From: JBLHKW01 sp047618565
GTDB taxonomy: Bacteria; Planctomycetota; UBA1135; GCA-002686595
Assembly: GCA_047618565.1 (NCBI GenBank)
Contig: JBLHKW010000199.1
Coordinates: forward strand, 1-7,641
DNA length: 7,641 nt
Reading direction: 5' to 3'
Positions 1-5,891 of this stretch are shown piece after piece. The translations under genes and the position numbers were made by a program. The notes below the pieces were generated by a model, which worked only from the letters and a program-made list of their open reading frames with translations, ran no database searches and was not told where the DNA came from. Within the stretch, counting starts at the first letter, position 1. Each line of letters begins with the position of its first letter.

Positions 1-410
1 CCGAACAGTGCCTCCGCCGTATCCCGGCCCGCATCACCGCCCTCGAGAATGCTCCTCCCGGTGATCTCCACGATCGCGCTGGTGAGGCCGGCCGGGAAGT
101 GCCGAGTCCCGTGGGCGTGGCCATGTGCGTCCAGACCGAAGACGACGGGAGCCTTGAACGAGTAGGCCAGTGCGCCACCGAAGGATAACTGCGCATCGCC
201 GGACTCCAGGCCGTACTCCGTTCCGACCAGCGCGGCCGCCTGAAACCAGTTGCCGAGATCGATCCAGGCAGACAGCGATGGAGCCAGGCCGACCTCGCCG
301 CTCCCGAGGCCCTTGGCTTCGGAGCCACTGGGCACGGACGCCTCGAGGATGCCGGACAGGAGGAACCGATCCGAGTCGACCAGGAGTGCGCGGGTTGCCA
401 GCGCATGCTC
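1..410 (-). pseudogene. Outer-membrane beta-barrel-like protein, C-terminal fragment (N-terminus lost, C-terminus off window)
   Basis: Read on the minus strand in the register of codons at 3-5, 6-8 and so on, the sequence is open and protein-like. From right to left it gives alternating hydrophobic and polar strands: ALLVDSDRFLLSGILEASVP, then SGSEAKGLGSGEVGLAPSL, then WIDLGNWFQAAALVGTEYGL, then LSFGGALAYSF. The order 'FLLS-LE-P-G-GLGSGE, W-DLGNW, ALAYSF' resembles porin-like or transporter-like barrels that are usually exported and often sit with cytochrome or copper genes; that context is not visible here. The frame passes the left edge, so the C-terminus is missing. To the right it stays open to about position 600 with no ATG. 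Protein-like character stops near 410, where the M23 remnant begins on the other strand. It therefore lacks a start, a signal peptide and the first strands. No plus-strand frame here looks like protein. Family assignment is by pattern only; strand and truncation are more secure. Confidence 0.5.
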
Positions 411-1369
411 AGCGCGAGCGGCGCAACCGTGAGAGATCCATTTCAACTGGTGCGCTTCGGCTGGCCCGTGATCGCCGTGGGAGCCGCTGCCGAGGAGTTC
501 GGCGTGCACGCAATCACTAACTTCGTCGACCAAGATCCGACCTTTCCCGGGAACCTGCTCGATTACAACTGTGGGCAGCGCACCTACGGCGGATCGAACC
601 CTGGTTACAACCACAGCGGCATCGACATCGACACCTGGCCACGCGGGTGGACCTGGATGGACAACGACGAGGTTCAGATCGTTGCGGCTGCTGCCGGCAC
701 GATCGTGTTCAAGCAGGATGGATACTACGACGAGAGCTGTTCCACGGCAGGCGGCCAGTGGAACGCCGTCTTCGTCGAGCATGCTGACGGATCGGTCGCG
801 TGGTACGGCCGCATGAAGAACGGAAGCCCGACCAGCAAGCTCGTGGGCGAGCGGGTGGAGATGGGAGAGTACCTGGGCGTCATCGGTAGCTCGGGGCGGT
901 AGACCGGACCGCACCTGCACCTCGAAATCTACGACCGGCACAATCGACTGGTCGATCCGTTAGGGGACCGTGCAACACCAAGAACCCGCGCTCCTGGTGG
1001 CTGAATCAGCCGCCCGACTACGACTCGCAAGTCCTCTCCCCGCTGGTCAGCAACGACGTCCCCGTCTTTCCCGCATGCCCGGGGGGCCGAATGATCACGC
1101 ACGAAGCCCTGAGCGTGCCGCGCGGCACGACAGGCGTGTTCAGCGCCTTCTATCGAGACCAACTGGACACCCAGACGAGCATGTACAGAAACCTGAGGCC
1201 AAACGGAACGGTATTCAGAAGCTGGAATCACTCGAGCCCGGCGCCGCACCTTGCGGCGTCCGGGTGGCCCTGGCCCTGGTCCATTCAGAACGGCGCCCCG
1301 ACGGGCACGTGGACCTTCGAGGTCACCTTTGACGGCCAGGTGTACTCGAAGACTTTCGTGGTCAGCTGA
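405..1369 (+). pseudogene. Peptidase M23 (LytM-like) family protein, disrupted by a stop codon and a frameshift
   Basis: Intact relatives are exported zinc endopeptidases that cut peptidoglycan or similar peptides. Homology-like sequence starts near 435 (DPFQLVRFGWPV). It includes NFVDQDPTFPGNLLDYNCG, the first zinc motif HxxxD (His codon 612-614, Asp codon 624-626), the core VQIVAAAAGTIVFKQDG, HADGSVAWYG and GEYLGVIGSSG. An in-frame TAG at 900-902 follows; the natural continuation STGPHLHLEIYD reads on in the same frame, so TCG (Ser) to TAG is the simplest change. The HLH zinc motif (912-920) lies after the stop. At about 960 one base seems lost: the reading moves from GAT-CCG (954-959) to AGG-GGA-CCG (962-970). 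The new frame then gives GPCNTKNPRSWW and a beta-rich C-terminal domain ending at TGA 1367-1369. The ATG at 405 gives no signal peptide. A truncated product would lack a catalytic histidine. Sequencing errors could explain the two lesions, but not the missing N-terminus. Confidence 0.82.
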
Positions 1370-1500
1370 TCGGCTCGTGCGAGGGCCTGCAGGGCCGCTT
1401 TGGAGAAATCCGCAGAAGCCTGATGGAGTGCTCGCCGATTCCACGCCTCTGATGCTGAGCCGGGGCACCCCGCCCCGGCACCACCCTCGGAGATGGCCGA
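1370..1500. other. Non-coding gap between the M23 remnant and the lipoprotein gene
   Basis: No convincing coding sequence on either strand; the open frames across it are high-G+C shadows. It holds one perfect GC-rich hairpin (listed separately) and the Shine-Dalgarno site of the next gene at 1489-1492. A promoter for the lipoprotein gene would be expected here, but I see no convincing -35/-10 pair. Confidence 0.5.
1459..1479. terminator. GC-rich hairpin, possible terminator or leader structure
   Basis: GCCGGGGC (1459-1466) and GCCCCGGC (1472-1479) form a perfect 8-bp stem around a 5-base loop. No T tract follows, so it is not a classical intrinsic terminator. It lies 90 bases after the M23 stop and 21 bases before the lipoprotein start, so it could end transcription of the dead gene or act in the lipoprotein leader. 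Confidence 0.35.
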
Positions 1501-1671
1501 ATGAAGCACCCCAAGACCCTGCCGACCCGCCCCTTTTTCCTCCTATCGCTGCTCGTGGGCGCCGTCTTGACGACCAGCTGCGGCGGCGGCCCGAGCCAGG
1601 GTGGCGCAGGTCAGAACCAGACCGACGCGGCCTGGAATCAGTTCGACTGGGACGAAGCGGGCTGGAGCTGA
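1501..1671 (+). CDS. Small exported lipoprotein, 56 residues
   Basis: ATG at 1501 has a GGAG Shine-Dalgarno match at 1489-1492, eight bases upstream. The product has a basic N-region (MKHPKTLPTR), a hydrophobic stretch at about residues 11-23 (PFFLLSLLVGAVL) and a lipobox LTTSC with the cysteine at residue 27. The residues before the cysteine fit the permissive lipoprotein pattern, although Thr rather than Leu sits at -3. The mature part would be only 30 residues: a Gly/Ser/Gln-rich linker followed by an acidic, aromatic tail with three tryptophans (AAWNQFDWDEAGWS), ending at TGA 1669-1671. The signal sequence predicts attachment to a membrane by a lipidated cysteine. The gene precedes the ECF sigma gene by 92 bases on the same strand, so co-transcription is possible. 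I do not recognise the family. A role as a partner or regulator of the sigma factor would be speculation; a lysis-type or surface lipoprotein is equally open. Confidence 0.72.
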   Translation: MKHPKTLPTRPFFLLSLLVGAVLTTSCGGGPSQGGAGQNQTDAAWNQFDWDEAGWS

Positions 1672-1675
1672 GGAA

Positions 1676-1713
1676 TACGGGGGCATTGGCCGGGTCACGT
1701 CCTCGACCCCGTA
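1676..1713. promoter_or_regulatory. Inverted repeat between the lipoprotein and sigma factor genes
   Basis: TACGGGG (1676-1682) is matched by CCCCGTA (1707-1713) across a 24-base spacer, starting four bases after the lipoprotein stop codon. It could be a weak terminator or an operator for the sigma gene. There is no T tract and the loop is long, so this is a tentative call. Confidence 0.22.
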
Positions 1714-1763
1714 CGCACAAAGGTCGGCCTTGCGCTCCACGCCGATAGGTTCAAACTCGGAGT

Positions 1764-2321
1764 ATGGAGCCCGAGGACGCCACCCAGCTCATCCGAGACG
1801 CCGGCCAGGGCGATGAGGCCGCAGCAAACCAGGTGTTGACGCTGCTCTATGGAGAGCTGCGCCGCGTTGCGGAGTCGGCCATGCGTGGCGAACGCGCCGA
1901 CCACACCCTGCAGCCGACCGCACTCGTGCACGAGGCCTACATGCGCGTCATGCAGATCTCGGATCAACCGGAGTGGGAAGGCAGCGATCACTTCGTGCGC
2001 TTCGCAGCGCGTGCGATGCGCAACGTGCTCGTGGATCATGCGCGCGCACGTGGCACGGCCAAGCGAGGCTCGGGGCAGAAGCCGGCGCCACTGGACTCCG
2101 TACTGCTCTTCTTCGAGCGCCAGGAGCTCGACATGGTCGAGCTCAACGACGCCCTGGAGCGCCTGCTCGAGATCGATGAGGATCTCGCGCGCCTGATCGA
2201 GCTGCGCTTCTTCGCGGGCCTCACGATCGAAGAGACCGCAGGGGTGATGGGCGTCTCCACGCCGACGATCGAGCGCCGCTGGCGCGTGGCGCGTCTGTGG
2301 TTGCAGGACGAGCTGAAATAA
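1764..2321 (+). CDS. ECF RNA polymerase sigma factor, TIGR02999-like
   Basis: A 185-residue sigma-70 family protein that would direct RNA polymerase to a specific promoter set. Region 2 spans about residues 20-95 and carries the signature of this ECF group: YGELRRVA (29-36), HTLQPTALVHEAYMR (47-61), HFVRFAARAMRNVLVDHAR (76-94) followed by KRG (100-102). Region 4 (about 128-182) has RLIELRFFAGLTIEETAGVM and the helix-turn-helix GVSTPTIERRWRVARLWL (163-180). Length and ends match the family, so the ATG at 1764 is well placed. The only GGAG (1759-1762) is one base from the ATG, too close for a normal Shine-Dalgarno. A TANNNT hexamer (TAGGTT, 1746-1751) lies 12 bases upstream of the start, as in leaderless genes. 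In many Planctomycetota this sigma type adjoins a Ser/Thr protein kinase gene; none follows here, because the next gene is on the opposite strand. No anti-sigma gene is visible. Confidence 0.95.
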   Translation: MEPEDATQLIRDAGQGDEAAANQVLTLLYGELRRVAESAMRGERADHTLQPTALVHEAYMRVMQISDQPEWEGSDHFVRFAARAMRNVLVDHARARGTAKRGSGQKPAPLDSVLLFFERQELDMVELNDALERLLEIDEDLARLIELRFFAGLTIEETAGVMGVSTPTIERRWRVARLWLQDELK

Positions 2322-2331
2322 CAACCGCGGT

Positions 2332-2607
2332 TCAGTCGAACTCGATCACCCAGCCGCTGCCACGGTCCTGGCCCGATTCGAGCCGAACCACGTGGCCGGG
2401 TAGCCGCTTGAGCATGCCGTCCTGCTCGATCTCCACGGTCACCGCCAACCCCTCGTCGGAGTAGAACTTCACGTCCGTGCGCGAGAGGTTCTCGATGTCC
2501 CCGAGCAGCTGGCAACTATCGATGAGCACACGCACCTGACCCGCCTGGGTCTCGCGCACACTCTGACGTCGTTCGTCCACACCTTGGGCATCGGGCTCGG
2601 GTTGCAT
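2332..2607 (-). CDS. Small PilZ-domain-like protein (91 residues)
   Basis: PilZ domains bind cyclic di-GMP and change motility, surface attachment or polysaccharide output. The protein has the N-terminal RxxxR motif (R14-QSV-R18). Then come a beta-rich run VRVLIDSCQLLGDIENLS, the second motif position NLSRTD (40-45), and strands VTVEIEQDG and GHVVRLESG, ending in WVIEFD. This is the order of a single PilZ barrel. The second motif normally reads (D/N)xSxxG; here the glycine is Asp45, so ligand binding may be weakened or lost. I chose ATG 2605-2607 because the frame extended upstream to 2718 gives an Arg/Ser/Pro-rich, unstructured sequence; no good Shine-Dalgarno supports either start. The TGA at 2332-2334 is ten bases from the sigma factor stop, so the two genes converge. 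PilZ assignment is by motif; a degenerate member or a structural look-alike remains possible. Confidence 0.68.
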   Translation of the reverse strand: MQPEPDAQGVDERRQSVRETQAGQVRVLIDSCQLLGDIENLSRTDVKFYSDEGLAVTVEIEQDGMLKRLPGHVVRLESGQDRGSGWVIEFD

Positions 2608-2727
2608 GGCTATTCGAGGGCTTGATGGAATGCGGCACCGGGATCGCCCGGAACCTGCTGGTGATCGGCAGGACCCCGTCCCAGACTTGATCCCGAGGCC
2701 TCCGATCGCGAGTCTCACGGATCGACC
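2608..2727. promoter_or_regulatory. Divergent promoter region between the PilZ-like and GDSL genes
   Basis: These 120 bases separate two divergent starts, so both promoters are expected here. A small hairpin, CCGGG-ATCG-CCCGG, lies at 2638-2651. The pentamer GATCG occurs four times between 2642 and 2726. I cannot point to a convincing -35/-10 pair for either direction. Confidence 0.4.
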
Positions 2728-4308
2728 ATGGCCTCCAGTACCTCCCCCACCGCCCCCGCCGGGTCATCGCGACCCGCGCGGCGCTGGCCGCGCCGCGTGG
2801 CCAAGATCCTGGCCTCACTGCTGCTGCTGCTGACACTGCTTGAGGTCGGCCTACGCGTGACGCTCTTCACCGAGAACACGGGCCTGCGCAAGGCCACCTC
2901 GAAGCTGCGCTCCGCGTCGAACTTCGCCCACCGCTGGAGCCCCGAGTACTGGAAGCTGCTACGCCTGTTCGCCAACGGCCCGCGCAAGAGCGCGCGCCAC
3001 GATCCGGTCGTCGGCTGGCTGCAGGGCCGTATCGAGCTCGGCAGCTACGACCACCAGGATCACGACCCTGGCAACGGCAAGCGGCCGGTCCTGCTGTACG
3101 GCGACTCGTTCGCTGAATGCGTCACCGGGCCCGATGATTGCTGGGAGGGTCTGCTCTCCCGTTCGGAGTTCAGCGAGACCCACCAGCTCCTGAACTACGG
3201 GACCGGCGGGCACGGCTTCGACCAGACCTACTTGCTGCTGCGCGAGTCGATCAGCAACTACGCGGACGAGTCCCCGCTCGTGATCGTGAGCCTGCTCGTC
3301 GACGACGATATGGACCGCGCCATCCTGCCGTTCCGCGCCTGGCCCAAGCCGCGTCTGAGGATCGAGGCCGACGGCTCCTTGAGTCTGCCGGGCCCCGTGC
3401 ACGAGGGCGCGCTCGACTACCTGCACGAGAATCCGCCCGCCATCTTCAGCTACCTCTGGCGCTACCTCGTGCACGGCACGCACGTGATTCCCAACGTCCA
3501 GCGCCAGCGCCTGATCGCCCGGGGCGACACGTTCAGCGAGGCGCGCCGTCTCAACCGTCACATCCTCGAAGAGCTCAAGCACACCCTCGAGGCGACCGGA
3601 GTCGACTACTTCGTGCTCGTCTTCCATGGCAAGGGCTTCTTCGTGCCCCCGGCGCCCGACGACTGGCGCGAGAGCTTCCTGCTGAATGAGCTGGAGCGCC
3701 TCGAGATGCCATTCGTCTCATCCCGCAGCGTCATCGACGCGGACATGCTGGCCACCGGACGCAAAGGCGAGGACTACTTCCATCTGCGCGGCAACGGCAA
3801 GGGCCACTACGATCCGCAGGGCAACGAGGTCGTCTTCGAGGCCATTCGCCGTGGCCTGCGACACCGCTTCGAGGGCGGCTCCGAGCCCGACACGATCGAC
3901 GCGCCCTCTTTCAGCACGCACCCGGGCGCGAAGGCATTCGCGCGCTACGGGAGGAAAGCGCTGCGCCCTTTCCTCGATCCCGAGGACACGCCGCGCTGGG
4001 TGCTCGCCACCGATGGCGACACGCCGACCGACCTCGAATACCGGTTGCACGGCGAAGTCGCCTCCTTCAGCGCCAATCTGAAACTCGTGCCCCTGGCCGC
4101 GCACCGGAACAAGGGACCGATCGAGCTCTCCCTGTGGAAGGACGGCGAGCGCACCCTGGTGCACTCCCTCGAGCGCCTGGCCACCCCGATTCCGATCACC
4201 CTCGACCTGACCGGTACGCACGAGTTCCGGATCCGTGCCACGAGCCCGGCCGGCAGCGCGGGCGAGCTCCTGCTGCTCGCCTCGCCCAGCTTCACGCGCA
4301 CGCAGTGA
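2728..4308 (+). CDS. Membrane-anchored SGNH/GDSL-hydrolase-like protein with C-terminal beta domain
   Basis: The 526-residue product has a basic N-terminus (RPARRWPRRVAK) and one hydrophobic segment at about residues 24-46 (ILASLLLLLTLLEVGLRV), predicting a single membrane anchor with the rest outside the cytoplasm. The SGNH part covers about 118-380: block I YGDSFAE with Ser127, a glycine/asparagine block NYGTGGHG (156-163), and block V GHYDPQGNE with His360. Family members hydrolyse or transfer acyl groups on lipids or polysaccharides. The acid usually two or three residues before the histidine is absent (NGKGH, 356-360); Asp349 in DYFH is an alternative. Residues about 420-526 look like a beta-sandwich; IELSLWKDGERTLVHS (465-480) and ITLDLTGTHEFRIRA (490-504) resemble NPCBM-type putative carbohydrate-binding modules. 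A role in modifying surface glycans is inferred. ATG 2728 is the first start before the basic-hydrophobic region; no strong Shine-Dalgarno is seen. The following gene starts 50 bases later. Confidence 0.83.
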   Translation: MASSTSPTAPAGSSRPARRWPRRVAKILASLLLLLTLLEVGLRVTLFTENTGLRKATSKLRSASNFAHRWSPEYWKLLRLFANGPRKSARHDPVVGWLQGRIELGSYDHQDHDPGNGKRPVLLYGDSFAECVTGPDDCWEGLLSRSEFSETHQLLNYGTGGHGFDQTYLLLRESISNYADESPLVIVSLLVDDDMDRAILPFRAWPKPRLRIEADGSLSLPGPVHEGALDYLHENPPAIFSYLWRYLVHGTHVIPNVQRQRLIARGDTFSEARRLNRHILEELKHTLEATGVDYFVLVFHGKGFFVPPAPDDWRESFLLNELERLEMPFVSSRSVIDADMLATGRKGEDYFHLRGNGKGHYDPQGNEVVFEAIRRGLRHRFEGGSEPDTIDAPSFSTHPGAKAFARYGRKALRPFLDPEDTPRWVLATDGDTPTDLEYRLHGEVASFSANLKLVPLAAHRNKGPIELSLWKDGERTLVHSLERLATPIPITLDLTGTHEFRIRATSPAGSAGELLLLASPSFTRTQ

Positions 4309-4310
4309 AA

Positions 4311-4337
4311 ACCCGGGACTGGTAGCCACCCCCGGGT
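4311..4337. terminator. Hairpin between the GDSL and helicase genes
   Basis: ACCCGGG (4311-4317) pairs with CCCGGGT (4331-4337) around 13 bases, starting two bases after the GDSL stop codon. Position suggests a terminator, but no T tract follows. Each arm contains the self-complementary CCCGGG, so other pairings are possible. Confidence 0.35.
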
Positions 4338-4358
4338 CCACGCTACGGTCCCTTCACC

Positions 4359-5891
4359 ATGCAGCTGCGCCCGTATCAATCCGCCGCCCTGGAGGCCGTT
4401 CGCGCCGCCTACAAGCGCAAGCACCGCAGCGTGCTCGTGGTCATGCCGACGGGTACTGGCAAGACGGTGCTGTTCGCCGAGATCTCGCGCCTGGCGAAGG
4501 GTCCAGTCCTCGTCCTGGCACACCGCCAGGAGCTGATCGAGCAGGCGCGCGACAAGATCTCCGCCTGGTGCGACGACGTGGTCGCAGTCGAGATGGGCGA
4601 CCGTCGTGAGTTCACACGACCGGACGGCACACGCCCGAAGATCACGGTCGCCAGCATCCAGACCCTCAGGCGCCGGCTCGCCTCCGTTCCGCGCGACGCC
4701 TTCCGCATCGTCGTGGTCGACGAGGCTCACCACGCGACCGCGGACTCCTACCGCACCGTGCTCGACCATTTCCACGCGCACCTGCTCGGCGTCACGGCGA
4801 CTCCGGACCGCAGTGACAAGATCCCCCTGGGCGAGGTCTTCTCCGAGGTCGCCTTCGATTACGACATGCTCGCCGCGATCGAGGACGGCTGGCTGTGCCC
4901 GATTCGCTCCTTCCTGGTGCAGACGCAGGCGGACTTCTCGGGTGTGCGCAAGATCGCCGGGGAACTCGCGACGAAGGACGTCGAGCGGATACTGACCGAA
5001 GACCTGCACCTGGCCGAGATCGCCGCCCCCATCCTGCGCGAGCGCGGCGACCGCCCCACCATCGTCTTCGCCGCGTCCGTGGCCCACGCGCGCGCCCTGA
5101 CGCGCGTCATGAACGAGCTGGCCGAGGACGAGAACCTGGCCGCCTCCCTCGATGGAACCTGGTCGCTCGAACGCCGCGCGCCGGTCATCGACCGCTTCCG
5201 GCGCGGCGAGATCAAGATTCTCGTCAACTGCGCCCTGTTCACGGAGGGCTTCGACGTGCCGCAAATTTCTCTGGTGGCCATCGCGCGTCCGGTCCTCTCG
5301 CGCCCGTTCTACGCCCAGATGGTCGGCCGCGGCACGCGCATCGACCCGGGCAAGAAGGACCTGCTCGTGCTCGACTTCGTGCCTGCGAACTGCCGCCATT
5401 CGCTGATTCAAGCCGTCGACATCTTCGGTACGGAGAACGAAGAGGTCCAGGAGCGCGCGCGCCGCATCGCCGCCGAGACCAGCGAGGAAGGCGACTCCAT
5501 CGCGCTCGAGAAGGCCCTGGAACTCGCTCGTCAGGAACAGGAAGCCCAGGAAGCCGACGTCGCGTACCAGCTCCGCAAGCGCGACCCGTTCGCGGCCGTG
5601 GGCATCGACCTCACGACCTACAGGCGCCGCCCCGCACAGGGCGACCTCGCAACCCAGACCCAGCTGGCCTACTTCAAGCGCGCGGGGCTGCCCACCGAGG
5701 AGGTCGCCCACCTGTCCGCGCCGGAAGCCGAGGCCCTGCGCGAGGAACTCCTGGAGCGCAAGGCCGTCGGACTCTGCACTCCCAAGCAGGCCAAGCAACT
5801 CGTCCTGCACGGCGTCGACCCACGCGAGCTCTACTACGACGAGGCCAAGCAGCTCCTCTGCGACTTCAAGGCCAGAAAGCAGCAGCGATGA
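4359..5891 (+). CDS. DEAD/DEAH-box superfamily 2 helicase, RadD/YejH-like
   Basis: A 510-residue ATP-dependent DNA helicase or translocase. Motifs in order: LRPYQ (3-7), Walker A PTGTGKT (30-36), AHRQEL (54-59), TVASIQTL (96-103), DEAHHAT (121-127), TATPDRSD (146-153), then the second RecA lobe with TIVFAASVAHA (234-244), NCALFTEGFDVP (290-301) and motif VI QMVGRGTR (320-327). This set matches the RadD/YejH and type III restriction Res-subunit group. RadD acts in double-strand break repair in E. coli. It is shorter than E. coli RadD and shows no CxxC zinc-finger pairs at the C-terminus. Instead it has a charged helical stretch (about 360-405) and two similar units, ATQTQLAYFKRAGL...EAEAL and CTPKQAKQLVLHGV...EAKQLL (431-500). 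No Shine-Dalgarno precedes ATG 4359; a TANNNT hexamer (TACGGT, 4344-4349) lies nine bases upstream, so leaderless expression is possible. The stop overlaps the next gene's start. No restriction or methyltransferase gene is nearby, so repair is favoured over restriction. Confidence 0.93.
   Translation: MQLRPYQSAALEAVRAAYKRKHRSVLVVMPTGTGKTVLFAEISRLAKGPVLVLAHRQELIEQARDKISAWCDDVVAVEMGDRREFTRPDGTRPKITVASIQTLRRRLASVPRDAFRIVVVDEAHHATADSYRTVLDHFHAHLLGVTATPDRSDKIPLGEVFSEVAFDYDMLAAIEDGWLCPIRSFLVQTQADFSGVRKIAGELATKDVERILTEDLHLAEIAAPILRERGDRPTIVFAASVAHARALTRVMNELAEDENLAASLDGTWSLERRAPVIDRFRRGEIKILVNCALFTEGFDVPQISLVAIARPVLSRPFYAQMVGRGTRIDPGKKDLLVLDFVPANCRHSLIQAVDIFGTENEEVQERARRIAAETSEEGDSIALEKALELARQEQEAQEADVAYQLRKRDPFAAVGIDLTTYRRRPAQGDLATQTQLAYFKRAGLPTEEVAHLSAPEAEALREELLERKAVGLCTPKQAKQLVLHGVDPRELYYDEAKQLLCDFKARKQQR

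Noticed and set aside
170..520. Plus-strand open frame of 116 codons
   Set aside because: Arg/Pro-rich shadow of the minus-strand barrel-like fragment; no hydrophobic pattern or domain.
411..650. Continuation of the minus-strand barrel-like frame through the M23 region
   Set aside because: It stays open, but the protein-like pattern ends near 410 and the plus strand carries clear M23 sequence, so the rest is an antisense shadow.
1695..2324. A 209-codon minus-strand frame opposite the sigma factor gene
   Set aside because: Antisense shadow; all ECF sigma motifs are on the plus strand.
2323..2332. Perfect 10-base palindrome AACCGCGGTT between the convergent sigma and PilZ-like genes
   Set aside because: It has no loop for a terminator hairpin and is short enough to arise by chance.
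2608..2718. N-terminal extension of the PilZ-like protein to an ATG at 2718
   Set aside because: The added 37 residues are Arg/Ser/Gly/Pro-rich without structure and would fill the divergent promoter region; the start at 2607 lies a short distance before the PilZ RxxxR motif.
2642..2726. Four GATCG pentamers as a possible operator array
   Set aside because: GATCG and close variants are also frequent in the coding regions here, and the spacing is irregular.
4895..5887. In-frame upstream extension of the GNAT reading frame
   Set aside because: The extension translates to Arg/Pro/Ala-rich sequence overlapping the helicase gene out of frame; the acetyltransferase fold starts exactly at ATG 5888.
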